A stretch of 38,886 nt of DNA from Elysia marginata (taxonomy: Eukaryota; Mollusca; Gastropoda; Plakobranchidae): contig BMAT01010695.1 in the NCBI GenBank assembly GCA_019649035.1, positions 50,968-89,853 on the forward strand, in the 5' to 3' direction. How positions within the stretch are numbered: position 1 is the stretch's first letter; every line of letters starts with the position of its first letter. A program made the position numbers and the translations under genes. The notes beneath the pieces were generated by a model. It worked only from the letters and a program-made list of their open reading frames with translations. It made no database searches and was not told where the DNA came from. This document shows positions 10,401 through 21,996 of this stretch, in pieces.

Positions 10401-12896
10401 TCTGAGGCCTTGGTTCTACAATACACTCCAAAGCAAAGACAATAGTCTTTCTTTTTTCTTAACTTTCCTGATCAACAGGCATTTTGTTTTAGTCTCATCA
10501 TCCCTGTTATGCCACGTTTCCAGTGTACTATTGATAGGGCAAAAAAAAAAAATTTACTGAGTAAAATAAACCTAATGCCTTGAATATACATGAACATGTA
10601 GAGGTCTTATATATTTGAAATTTTTTTTTAATTCCTAAGAGGCTTAAACTAGGCATCTCATTTCTAATTTTCTCTCTCTCTCTATAGCAACGGACAATAA
10701 CAATAAAAATTTTGTAGTCTTCATTTGATATTGCAGATCTGTTGATGTAGATGTCTTCATTGACAAAATTTTACTATCCTTGTAATTTTTACCAGCTGGT
10801 TGATTAATTTTTTAGGAATCATTCAGTTTAGTAGGCATATTAGTAACACACCTGATATTCACATTTTTTTGAAAAATAACATAAATAAAGCTTTTGGAGA
10901 TACAGTAGTATCCGGTTAAACGCACGGCACTTAGGAGGCTCAAATAGCTTGCGTTTAGGAGATGCGTGCATTTATAGTAAGTTGTAAAAATTACTAGATC
11001 TAGTTACTTCCCTTTAAATTAAAACAAGAGAATAAAAACCAAATTGTTTCCTGGACCACACAAATTGAAAGGTTATAGACAAGAACACCAAGACATGTTT
11101 GTCTTGTAACCTGGTGGTATATCACCTTTATACGTAAGCTGATTTGGCTTAGCAATTAATGCATTGCAACCATTCAACCATTTGTTGACCAAAGAGGGGG
11201 GGGGGGGGATGGTTGAGCTGAACGGTACAAGAGCTATAATAGGCTAGCCTACAACAGTTTACCTGTCAGTGCGGTATGGGCCAAGTGTACGTTGCATCAT
11301 GATCATATCACTTGTTGTGCTCTAAAGTCTACACAGACCATCCCCACTCAACAGGCCTTTGTCCACCTTTTACTTTTAGCCCCCATGCCTCCCTATTTAT
11401 GCCCCTGCCCCAAGCCTTCTCAATCCAAATCGTGCAAATATAGCATTGCAGTGGTGACAACAAAGGAAGATGAGAATCCCTGCTGAGTGATTCTGGCTTT
11501 TTCCGCACGTCTTAGGTTGCCTGATCCACTAGTTTTTACCGATTTCATAGTCATAGCGTGCGTTTAGACGATGTTGCGTGTGTTTAAGGGTAAACTGAAA
11601 AAAATCAGTCATAGCAATTGGGTGTTAGTTAAACTGTAGCGTGCATTTATCTGACTTGTGTTTAACCAGATACTACTGTGCAATATACAATAGTATCCGG
11701 TTAAACGCACGGCACTTGGGAGGCTCAAATAGAGTGCGTTTAGGAGATGCGTGCATAATTATAGAAAGTACATGTAGTAAAAATTACTAGATCTAGTTAC
11801 TTCCCTTTTTATTAAAACGAGAGAATAAAAACCAAGCTGTTTCCCTGGACCACACAAATTGAAAAGGTATAGACAAGAACATCAAGACATATTTGTCTTG
11901 TAATCTAGTGGTGTATCACTGTATGTAAGCTGATTTGGCTTAGCATTTATCGGGGGGTGGGGGGCAACAGGAAGGGGGTAGGCGTGGTCGAGCTGAACAC
12001 TAGTACAAGAGCTATTACAGACTAGCCTACAACAGTTTACATTACCTGTCACTGTTTCAGTGCGGTATGGGTGCAGTGCATGTTGCATCATGATATCGCT
12101 TGTTGTGCTCTAACTTATCTAAGGTCTACACAAACCATCTCCACGCGACAGGCCTTTGTCCACCTTTTACCCTCCATGCCTCCCTATTCACGCCCCTGCC
12201 CCCAAACCTTCCCAACCTAAAACGTGCAAATATAGCACGGTACTTGGTAGTGGTGACAACGAAGGAAGATGAGAATCCCTGCTGAGTGATTGTGGCTTTT
12301 TCCGCAGTCTCAGTGGTTGACTGATCCACTAATTTTTACCGATTTCATAATTCATAGCGTGCGTTTAGACAATGTTGCATGTGTTTAGGGTATACTGATC
12401 ATATAGAAAAAAATCGGTCATAGCGATTGAGCGTTAGTTAAACCCTAGCGTGCTTTTATCTGACGCGCTTTTAACCAGATACTACTGTATGTATTAAAAT
12501 TTTTCGCTCATTTATAAGTTATAATGTCAGTATTTGATGAACTGTAAATTGATCCTTTAAATATCATCTGTAAAATTTTCTATCCATGCAAAGGTTCACT
12601 GTATTGATGCAATCTGTTGATTTTGTAAAAACTTTCTTTTTTTTTTAAAGAGCAAACTTGTCCGAGACATATTTTTGTAAAGTCGAGGCATGAAAACTAA
12701 AACTATATTTATATCTATACTCATTTTGGTCTGTAGGCTTGACACTGGCTGGGTCATCAAGATAGGCAGAGGTCTGGACATTTACAAAAACTGTGAAAAA
12801 TTTGCTATAGGCTTCTGTGATATGGAACTGCGTCCGTGCCATGAGACTACAGTGGACATATTTCACCGCAAAGCAGTTAAATCATCTCCAAGCTGA
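4402..12896 (+). CDS. MITD1: MIT domain-containing protein 1 (complete, six exons)
   Basis: The exons are 4402-4549, 5255-5356, 6019-6155, 6725-6811, 9106-9224 and 12737-12896. All junctions are GT-AG and in phase, giving 250 aa (human MITD1 is 249). Residues about 8-85 form the MIT helical bundle ([33 protein letters not shown]). Residues about 90-245 form the PLD-like, membrane-binding C-terminal domain, with [37 protein letters not shown] and [14 protein letters not shown]. In animals MITD1 binds ESCRT-III tails (CHMP1/CHMP2/IST1 types) through the MIT domain. It works at the midbody in abscission and has no PLD catalytic motif. The start codon matches the family N-terminus. Intron 4 contains a pogo-like element at 7810-9092, and intron 5 contains two more at 10903-12487. 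No single poly(A) signal is certain; AATAAA occurs at 14260 and 14807. Confidence 0.95.
8071..8090. repeat. (GGCA)n short tandem repeat
   Basis: Five perfect or near-perfect GGCA units lie within the pogo-like element in MITD1 intron 4. Confidence 0.8.
8654..8671. repeat. Poly-G tract with a two-base assembly gap
   Basis: A long G homopolymer contains two N at 8667-8668. The length of the run is therefore unreliable, and open frames crossing it should be ignored. Confidence 0.9.
10903..11678. mobile_element. Nonautonomous CAGTAG element, copy 1 (MITD1 intron 5)
   Basis: This 776-bp element begins CAGTAGTATCCGGTTAAACG after a TA (10901-10902) and ends GTTTAACCAGATACTACTG, so the two ends are inverted repeats. 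The right-hand TA is altered to TG. It shares most of its interior with copy 2, including the AGATGCGTGCAT block, the ACTAGATCTAGTTACTTCCC block and a GACAACAAAGGAAGATGAG block near 11455. The termini suggest a pogo/Tigger-type Tc1/mariner derivative. No transposase domain is recognisable. Confidence 0.8.
11688..12487. mobile_element. Nonautonomous CAGTAG element, copy 2 (MITD1 intron 5)
   Basis: This 800-bp second copy follows the first head-to-tail after nine bases. It begins CAATAGTATCCGGTTAAACG after a TA at 11686-11687 and ends TTTTAACCAGATACTACTG followed by TA at 12488-12489. The match to copy 1 runs over essentially the whole length, with small indels. On the minus strand at about 12240-12310 both copies can encode the short peptide [14 protein letters not shown], perhaps a relic of the parent transposase. 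That point is weak. Confidence 0.8.
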
Positions 12897-13498
12897 CAAC
12901 AGATGCTTCTTTTTAAAAAATTTTCTTTAAGCTTCTAATGGTCTACTTTATTTATATATTTCCTCAGCATTTGTAAAACTTTAAGTTGCTAGTTTAGATT
13001 TTTATATAATCTCAAGAAATTTGAAGCTTCCTGGAGTGAGAAAGAATTCCCTCCAAATTTATTCAGGAGGGTATCAGGAACAAAAAATGTATAGCAATCA
13101 AACTTTTTAAAATTTGTAACTTCACTTCACATGTATTACTATTAACCTTTAGATTTTGTTACTGAAAGTTGGAGTAATAGTCGTACAAGTATGTGACAGC
13201 CTGCACATGCATATATTTTACATACATCTTTATTTATTTAGACCAAAGAGTAAACTTCTTCCCACCAGATTCTGCATGCATAAGGCCAAACACATGATTA
13301 AAGACATTTATTAGCACTTGCACAACACTTTCCTTTCCAAAACATCGCTTTAGATTTGTGATGGCTTTCTAATTTTGTTTTTTCTCTAGCACGAATTCAG
13401 AATATAAACAGGTGAATTCTCTGCTGATTGAGAGGCAGATCAAGTTTAATTTGTGTGTAGACCATGTAAAATGTAATGAAACAAATTCGGAGTGTCTT

Positions 13499-13561
13499 AG
13501 TGAATGAAAAGTTAAGACAGATTCCAGAGTCCATAAGTGAATGAAAAGTTAAGACAGATTC
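13499..13561. repeat. Two-copy tandem repeat, 37-bp period
   Basis: The 26-bp segment beginning AGTGAATGAAAAGTTAAGAC occurs perfectly at 13499-13524 and 13536-13561, separated by 11 bases. Confidence 0.85.
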
Positions 13562-14950
13562 ACAAACAGTTTTTTTCCCAAACTTTTATGAGTTAAAAAA
13601 TCCATAAAAATCAAATTCATGAATATATTTATGTCATTTTTTAATAACACATTAAAAGTAAAAACTTTTTGCTTTTAAAAAGGATCATCTTATTCTCAGA
13701 CCTGCCTATTTGTATCGATTTCATCGGCACATACCGAATTTTATCCATTTTTAACGCCATTCACGATTTTGGATTGAAATGTACCAATTTTGCAATGTAA
13801 CGAGAGGTCACCATTATTCTCAATTTTCCGGTGTTATTTGTAGGAACTAATGAGCGACACAAGTCGTCTCATTTGCTCCAGGCTTATATTGCATGCGCGA
13901 ATACACACACACGCACCGTGCCGGTTTCTTTTTTAAAAATATGTAAGCACGGAATCCACGGAATGCAATCATGTACGACACTAGGCTAAACAATGTGTTT
14001 GGCCTGCCCCACGAGCCAGAGGTCAGGGCTGGGCAACCTTTTTTATCGGTTGTATTCGATATTGCAAAATTTGTTATAATATGAGAAGGTTATTGAACTG
14101 TTAAATCGATAATTTAGCTTTTACGGACGCTAATGAGTACCGGTGATGTCCACCTCATTGAACGGCACAATGAAAAAGTAACAGCATAGATGTAGGCAAT
14201 TTACCGACGTTTGCAAGTTCTGCATTATACAATTGATACATAGGCATAAAATATTAAGAAATAAAATGAATAAAAAAACAACAGTGACGTGCACTGATGC
14301 TGGATTGCATAGAGATAAGGATGTATGTCATAAGGTCTGAATCTAGGCCTGCAATTTAGTTTTCTTGGAAATAAAAGCCATTTATAGACAAAACGTGAGT
14401 TTCTTTCAAGAATCCATGGGGAGCTAGCCTAGGTCTGTGGAAACGTAGATGTTGTCGGCATGTTAAAAGATTTAGAGTTTCAATAGCGTATCATTATTAT
14501 TGCTTTTTCAAGCTTTGAAGTGAAATGTGGCTAAAGACAATGTGTAAAAGTTCCGCTTTATGTGATTTGTTCTTATTTTTATGTATTGAAAATGTAAGCC
14601 TAGATGATTATGTCAATTACGAGTACATCTCCTGTTGTTTTAGAGTACATATTACTGTATTAAAATCCCCATCAAATTAAGACTAAATGCCTTACTTTAT
14701 TGTAAATATGATCTGCCATGTTCTTATTGTTTCCATGACCGTGGGTTTGTAAAGTAGATGTATATCGCTTATTCAGTCATGTTTTTAGAATGTTTGGAAA
14801 TTGTTAAATAAAATGTTTACATGTGGGCGTCTTGCAGAATTGCTTTTTCATGAGCTTTTTTTATCAATTACTGTATTACATTTTTCTCTATATTTTAAAT
14901 GAAAAAAAATTAATAATCTTAACAGAAGTTAGACACTCAACATTATGAGA

Positions 14951-14978
14951 TATATACATGTATATATATATATATATA
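14951..14978. repeat. (TA)n microsatellite
   Basis: This is an alternating TA run interrupted by ACATG. A similar shorter tract occurs near 17255. Confidence 0.85.
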
Positions 14979-15741
14979 GGGAAAACTGTCTCTGCTTCTA
15001 AATATTCATGTATGGTGCTTGAAAACTTTATATTGACATGGAAAACAATGAATACTTTGCTCGGTAGCTCTAATCAACAAAAATGGTACTTTATAAGTTT
15101 CTTAATGTCCCAGAGAAACTTTTAAGTCTTGCCTGCTCGTAAAAGACTAAAACTGCAAGTAGTGCTGATTTGTTTTGAAATACTAATTAACCTGTTTTAC
15201 ACAAATTATGTGTCTTAACTGAGTACATAAGGAAAGTCAGGAAATAGTGAGGGATTTGTGCTCTTGTATGCATTTTACCCAAAAAATTATGTATCGAACA
15301 TACAAAATTACTGCGCTAGAAAAACAGGCTCATCCAATATATTTCATAGCTTTAAAAGAATTACCCCTTGGACCTAAATGGCCCATATGCTGTTTTGCTT
15401 TTCAAATTGTAACTCAGGTGATTCTAATTATTTTTCTAATATAAGATGGGCAATAAGCTTACAAAAACAATAATAAGCAGATGTCAGAATGGTCTATCTC
15501 TGAGATATGTCATCCTACAAGATTACTAACAATGTGCATCTAAAATTCTAATATCATCAAACTAGTGTACCTTATGAAAAAGGTTATATTTTTCAAAAGA
15601 ATTTGTTGACATTACATTTAATTGTTTTAAGTTTATTGTATTATGTATGATTAAAATTCATATCGTTTTTACAATGAAATGCAAGTGATAGTACATTTTT
15701 TCTCTGTTGTGACCCCTGGACTGCTACTGCTTAAAATGATA

Positions 15742-16053
15742 TGTAAAAAGCGTTTTTATATAGCGCCTAATCCACTAATTCTTGAAACGCTAAAGATATG
15801 TTCCCCCACAGGCCATTACAAACCATATTACCTTCTGATTTACAGAGGAGCAGCAATTAAGATGCATCACTCTAGCATACTGAAAAGATCTTTCACTGAC
15901 TATAGTCGGGTCCTCCTATAATGCATGAGTGAGATGGAGAAGTGTGTGTAAATAGCTTTTCTCAAGGACTATAAGTCAGCGTGTTAAATGCAGGGCTCAA
16001 ACCTTGGACCTCTTGATCTGAAAGCCTAACCACTAGACCATGATGCCACAAAC
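15742..16053 (-). mobile_element. tRNA-derived SINE with a GGCGCTATATAAA tail
   Basis: On the minus strand the element starts with a tRNA-like head. GGCATCATGGTCTAGTGGTT carries an A-box-like stretch, and AAGGTTTGAGCCCTGC carries a B-box-like GGTTTGAGCC. It runs about 310 bp and ends in TTAGGCGCTATATAAAAACG. That type of tail is shared with L2/CR1-like LINEs and with many vertebrate and invertebrate SINEs. The head is an internal Pol III promoter, not a functional tRNA: it does not fold into a credible cloverleaf by eye. The exact ends and target duplication were not resolved. Confidence 0.7.
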
Positions 16054-16229
16054 TTTTGTGTGACTTTAATAAAGAGTTTTGTTTGGCAGGAGAGACACCA
16101 TAAATGATAATAATGCAAGTGGGGTGTAGATAAAATAAATGCTCCACGACAACAAAAATCTTGAAACAAGAGTTGACTTAAACCATAACAAAAATATGAA
16201 GAAAATAATTGTACTGCCAGAGTTAACTT

Positions 16230-16282
16230 TAAAGTAAGCAAGAGTTTCCCTTGAAGGTATTGACTTTAAGTGGATTCCACTG
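16230..16282. mobile_element. Orphan right end of a CAGTGGAATC-type element
   Basis: TATTGACTTTAAGTGGATTCCACTG followed by TA matches the right terminus of the element at 18576-19207. No left end was found, so this is a fragment. The SINE just upstream may have interrupted it. Confidence 0.4.
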
Positions 16283-16284
16283 TA

Positions 16285-18575
16285 ATTAAAGAGAAAAAAA
16301 AAACGTCTTTAACAGTGTGATCCAAACACATATTCACGGCAACTCTTAAAGTAAATATTATATGGCTGCAAAATAAAAAAATTTTTTATATTCATTATAT
16401 CCTTCAACTGCTGACTAATACACTTAGAAACAAAAAAATTAAAAAAAAAATTATTTTCAAAGAATTCCTAAAAAAATTAAAGAAAAACTACGAGACTACA
16501 ATAATTTAGTTGTTTTCTAACGCCACATTCGTTTAGCAGTATTTGTATTGGAGGGCTCTAACTTTCACAAAATGGCAATTTCAGCCCAAATTATATTAAT
16601 TACCTTAGATGGTATAGGGCAAATGTTCAAATTTTTAGACATTAATGCCATTTTGAAATGTAAATTACTTCATGTTTTTAAACATATGAAATAACATTCC
16701 GCGCATAAAAAAATTGTCAGATGACAGCCTGAAATGACTATCAGTATGTTCGAAATTTGTGTTTTGAGAAAAATGGATTGTTCAATGAGCAGACTAGTTC
16801 AATATTAATAGACAATAGTGGTCTCAGTGGTGCTTTATTTTAGTTTTCAAGAAAATGGACATAGTCAATTCTGGAACTCAGCTGACAAAATACACGTAGC
16901 AGTTATGTATTTAATGTTTTAAAATAAACACACCTAACTGCATGGTCATATAGGCCTGTATGAAAAAAATAAAAATAAATTTGTAAATACTAAAACACGG
17001 AGCAATTGGGGTTAAAAAAAGTAAAAGGTGTATAAATTTATTAGCACAAGTACATAAATAAATAATGCACATTGCAATAAATAAGGAGATACAGTGGACA
17101 TGGCATATTTCCTCAGATATAATACTAGTTTTCTCTCTCTCTCTCTGGTGCAAATGAAATAAACCTTTAATTTAAGCTCTCAAGTATGGTGCAATTGTCT
17201 ACAACCAGCCGATTAAAATGTAAAAATTACTTGCAATAACCATTTTTTTTAAAGTACATATATATGTATATATGTTAAAGGTTTTATGTTTATTTAAATG
17301 AAGAGAGACATCTTCTTGTGAAAGGTGATTTTCATATTTTTATATGTTCAACGTCAATTAAGCCCTTTACGACGTTAAAGATTATGAGCAAGACAAGTGT
17401 TCTTGTAAAACAAGCTCTGCTCAAACAAGAACATTTCACACTCTCTGCATAAATCAAGAAAAAATAAAAATTTCAAATGCAATTATGTCTTGGTGAGGTT
17501 TCCAGAAGTTTGAGCTGCACTGTTAAGACTAAGAGTGTGAAAGCATCAGATTTATGTATATTCTATAAAGAATTTTTTATATTGATTTCTATCTTCGATG
17601 CAAAAAACAGACAGATTTTGAAACATGTATTTTTGTTAAATCTTTTAAAATTTTTTAATAATAATAATTCACTTGTAGAGCCTCTAAAATCCACTAAAAC
17701 AATGCCTGGTAGTGCTAAAAATACATTATAGCAGAATTAAGTTACCTAGTGATAGTTAAAAGTGTAAAAGAGTGGAACAATAAACAGAAACCAAGACTTT
17801 TCCAATACAAAAGCATAAAAAATGTTACATTATTTAAAACAGCCACTGTCCTTGTCTTGAGAAATCTTACATGATAAAAAGTGAAAAAGGCGGCAACTAA
17901 ATTTGATGAACTTTCGCTGAGTCAAAATGATAATAATATTGAACTACATTCAAAGTACCGATTTAATCTAACTGTTGGACATGCTGATAATTTGAATTTT
18001 GGAAAAATATAACATAAATTTTGTTCATGTGGCATTTGAGATATCTGGACTAGGCTGTATTAAGTAGTTCAAGTGATGACACTTTTGGGTGCAAATCTAG
18101 TAATCAAAGTGCAGTGTGTACCATGTAGCTGAGCCATCACGACCGTTACAAAAGACCAGAACACAAGGGATTTTCTCACTAGTCTACTTTAGTTTAAAGG
18201 CAGTGTTGTGTAGATCTATATCATCAACCAAGTGTTTGGAACATCACTAGCACAACTCCCCCTCCCCCTTTCTTTTCAAGACTGTGCTGTCAAGCATAGG
18301 AATCTATGCACAGTGTCTCTCACTCTTTATCTTGTAAAATGCACAACATGTTGATTATAAGCAAAAAGGTCAGAGACTGTTGACTTCAAACAGCAGTTAA
18401 TTAATCATCAACTTAGAAACAAAAGCTAACTTGCAAGCGGGGAGGGGGAGGGGGTGGGACAGGATCAAAATACATGTAACTTAAGAAGACCCTGATAACT
18501 AAGTACAAAAAAATAAATAGCAAGAATAACACCAACAAATATACTGCCTTAAAGTTCAACACAAGAAAATGTGCA
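16285..18575. other. Intergenic, no gene recognised
   Basis: This AT-rich stretch has short A-runs and a (CT)n tract near 17131-17147. A G-rich tract lies at 18439-18458. I see no open frame with a recognisable domain. Confidence 0.5.
18439..18458 (+). other. Potential G-quadruplex
   Basis: Four runs of at least three G (GGGG, GGGGG, GGGGG, GGG) are separated by single bases, a classical four-tract pattern. A second G-rich tract lies at about 18668-18688. Formation in vivo is not shown. Confidence 0.5.
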
Positions 18576-19207
18576 CAGTGGAATCGGGATAAAGTAAACA
18601 CCTCGGGATCGAAAAAAAAGTATTGACTTCAACCCCTCAAGCGAGGTTGACTTTATCCATTTTCATGTGGGGGAGGGAGGGGGGGGTGCAACATATTGCA
18701 ATCTGTAAGAACTAGATAAATTCAACGAGCGCAGCTAGGAAGGTACTCAGAGAATTGATGAAGGCTAGCTTAGCCTAGATGTAGACGCAGGGATGGAATG
18801 CATAGGTGTGTGCACATGAACACTGTTAGCACTGGTTTGGCGAGGCGGGGAGGAGTGAACTGCACCAATCACTGGATCAGCATCTGTCACCGTCTTCTGT
18901 CCAGCGGCACTACCCCCCGCCCTATCCCTCTCCCCCACTAGCCCTTGCCAGTGCATTGTCTTGAAGCATGATTGGAAACAAAGAGCGCCCACCCACCCAC
19001 CTCCGCTATTTCTCTTTGTCTCTCCCAAAACCAATCAGGGGTCTCTCTATATCTTTCCATCTGACAAAGAGGTGTTGACTTTAAGCGAAAATAGGTCCGA
19101 AGCTGTTGACTTAATGTAAAATAAAGTTAATTAATTAAAGAAGGAAAAAACCGGGACTGTTGCGAGGTGTTGACTTTAACCCATTTGACTTCTCGTAGAT
19201 TCCACTG
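18576..19207. mobile_element. Nonautonomous CAGTGGAATC element
   Basis: The 632-bp element begins CAGTGGAATCGGGATAAAGT and ends CTTCTCGTAGATTCCACTG. The outer ten bases are perfect inverted complements. Several GTTGACTTTA and GAGGTTGACTTTATCC motifs are repeated inside the ends. The flanks are CA on the left and TG on the right, so any TA duplication has mutated. Termini and size fit a pogo/Tigger-like MITE. The minus-strand open frame 18765-19034 inside it has no family resemblance. Confidence 0.6.
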
Positions 19208-20187
19208 TGCTTGTACATGCATTTGATTTAAAGCAAAAGAGCAAGAGATTAGCTCTTTCAGGAATAAAATGTCTTTTTTAAAAGGAAAAGAAAGAAGACC
19301 ACTGTGTGGTAATTATGACTGATGATGAAAGGAAAAGTATGCAATGCAAGCAGAGGCAATAATAATAAGAACAGGAGTATAACAACAACATCAAACGAAT
19401 GTATATATGTAAAAGAATATACATGTCTAAAAGAATGTGTAAAACTAAATGTGGAGGATATATCTCTCAGTGTGGATATTGTTGATTGTATCTCAATAAA
19501 TATAACTATTTGTAATAAGGCACCATTAATGATTAAATTGACCAATACTGCTTCCTCCTCCTCCCCCCCTCCTTTTCCTTAAATTTTAAAATGCAATATA
19601 TTAGCTATTTTTTAAATGTCATCGTCAGCAATGGCTATAAAAATTGTACATGTATAAATTTATTGATGGTAAGGATTGAAAAAGCTTGTAAACTCAAAGA
19701 GCAGGATAAATGTCAATATATTTCTTTAAGAGTATTGTTATTATAAACTTGCTTTATTAATATTGTTAAACTAAAGATAAATTTCTAAGAACAAAAACTT
19801 TTCAGACCTAACTTTTTCTGCTTCACCATCACAACTAGGATCTGGTCAATACGCATAAAACTCAGTAAAACTCCTTTTCATCTCAAAACCCTGGTATAAT
19901 AAACTGAAAGTTTCTGTCCGTAAATAAAAACTCAATGGTTCATTGTGAATATGTAGCACTATTGTTATCCTCTGTATTGCCTTTTAAAAAGATTTGTATA
20001 GCTGTTTTTTTTGCCTCTAGAGTCTAAAATCCCCTTGGCTGAAGATAAACTTTTAAACTGATCATGAGCACTTTATTTTAAGGTTCAGGTCTAACAGACT
20101 TCACTGCAAAATTAAAACAACAGCTGCTCCAGTGCCTGTATAGGCTCATAGTATACTCATAAAAAGCATATAATGTCTCGCATTCTG
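19208..20187. other. Intergenic, no gene recognised
   Basis: I see only AT-rich sequence with a C/T-rich tract at 19551-19580. Confidence 0.45.
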
Positions 20188-20610
20188 TCCAAATGAGTCG
20201 TAAGTCAAAAGGCTTTTTGGAGATATTGGCTTTTAAATTTGAGTGGGTGTTCAGAAGTCAAAATTTTTTAAAGTGGAGATATTGGCGCTAAAAGTAAAAC
20301 CATTTCTTAACAGGTTTCAAACTTAATTAATGTTCAAATTTCATTTTTCAGGAGTTTAATCTTAATGTAATTGGTATGGTTACTAAGGCCTCAATACTTT
20401 AATAGTCATCTAAACTTTAAATACTGTTTTCTCCCCTTTCTGAAATTTCACAAGTCCTAACCCTGCCAACTTCAAATGGCTATAACTTCATACAGAAGCA
20501 TGACAGAGCTTTTCTGTTTGTTGCACATTTATTTGGAAGTAAAGAAAATAAGCTTTTCTGTGATACCAACATCTGACCACCTTCCAATTTCGACTTAGGA
20601 CTCATTTGGA
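20188..20610. mobile_element. 423-bp inverted-repeat element (TCCAAATGAGTC)
   Basis: The left end TCCAAATGAGTCGTAAGTC and the inverted right end TCCAAATGAGTCCTAAGTC differ at one position. CTG directly precedes the left end and directly follows the right end, so a 3-bp target duplication is possible. Nothing inside is coding. The superfamily is not recognised; 3-bp duplications occur in PIF/Harbinger and CACTA elements, but the preferred target does not match well. Confidence 0.65.
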
Positions 20611-21986
20611 CTGGTTGCAAGGCACATAATTACATTTAAGCCTTTTTCTTACAGCTTTATGCTTACATTACAAAAATACGCATCAAAACAAGTTCAATTT
20701 TCTATGAAACAATGGTCTAAGGCTATCAGTATCAGAAGTACTAGCTGACACATAGCAGTCTTACATTCACAAGTATACTAATAATTGAGTGTCTTTAGAA
20801 GTCATTAATGTGCCAACTTTCCTGCTTCAATAAAAAAAAAACATAACAGCCAAAAATCCTACAAAAATTAAAAAATTTGGAGCCCTGGTAAAAATCCATA
20901 GAACATTTCTCTTACTGGTATTTTGATGTGAGTGAAATAAAAAAAAAATATCATGTGCATTTACAACACAAGGAAACAGATTAGTGTTAATCTCAGAAAA
21001 CTTCCTCCTCTAGGTGTAAGCACTTTTATCTCTCATCCAATCTTTGCATGCAAATACAAACACAAACACATTTCTGAGTGAATTATTGGAAGGCAGCTTT
21101 GTACATTGAGGCTTTATATTAGACTTTTTGTTTTCATGCTGTGGAGCAGTTAAACCTCTTGGAGACAAAAAGAAACACGTTAGACTATAAAGACTGCAAC
21201 TGTGTCATAAACTTCAACAATTCAAGAGAATTGAATTTCATTGGCATCAATGAATAATATGAGTTCTTATCTAGTGAAGACAAAAAAAAGGAAATCTAAA
21301 CTTCACACTTAGAGAGCCTCAAATTGTGACAGCTTTTATTATCTGACATCGATTGGAAGTTTAGGTTACTATAGTATAAGTTTGATTAGCTGTCTTTGTA
21401 AAACAAAAACAAAAAATGTCACCAGATAACAAAAATTTCTTATGACTTATAAATTAAATGTCATTTATTTTTCTAAGCAAATATACATGCATGTGCTACT
21501 TGTCTATACATATATATTTTCTTAATTTCCTCAATCCTGTTAAGCAGATGTCCTGGTTTACCATGATAGCAGCTGTGTTATTCCATAAGCTGAGATCCCG
21601 ATATGGGGATGCTATGCCTAAGTCATAGCTATAAATAGGTCAGTAAGCCAGATAATAGGGAAAAACAGCCCTAGGAGTTCAGGCATGACTGGGTTAAAAT
21701 GAATTCCATACAAATCAAACTGGATTTGAAAGCTTCTTTACATATTGCATTAGGTTTAATATAAAGCACAACTCATTGTTGTTATAACTTAAAAGTAACA
21801 GCATTATTAACAAGTACCGGGGCTTGAAAATCCCCATTTCTCTATTATCTGGGTCCTACAATTTTTATTTTAACTACATGTATTAGATGCCAAATCCGTT
21901 TACTAAGTAGTAACAAGAACCAAGACAGCATGAAAACTGAAAAGATTGAGAAAAAATATTTATTCATTCAACCATTTTAGGCAAGC
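20611..21986. other. Intergenic, no gene recognised
   Basis: There is no coding or repeat structure I can name. The stretch ends at the target duplication of the LINE insertion. Confidence 0.4.
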
Positions 21987-21996
21987 ACATAAAGAC

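Larger units (their letters stand above)
12897..15741. other. MITD1 3' flank and intergenic DNA
   Basis: The first part is presumably the MITD1 3' UTR. Its end cannot be fixed because AATAAA occurs several times (14260, 14269, 14807). No other gene is recognisable. Simple repeats lie at 13499-13561 and 14951-14978. Confidence 0.5.

Noticed and set aside
12126..12329. Minus-strand 67-codon frame inside the second CAGTAG element as a gene
   Set aside because: Only about 15 residues can be matched in the other copy, where the frame is broken. It is better seen as transposon sequence.
15990..16053. tRNA-like sequences here and at 22680-22745, 30155-30225 and 35509-35580 as possible tRNA genes
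   Set aside because: Each has A- and B-box-like promoter motifs but poor acceptor-stem pairing, and each is followed by a body shared with other repeats. They are SINE heads.
18765..19034. Minus-strand 89-codon frame inside the 18576-19207 element
   Set aside because: The composition follows GC-rich local sequence. It has no transposase motif and is shorter than any functional transposase.
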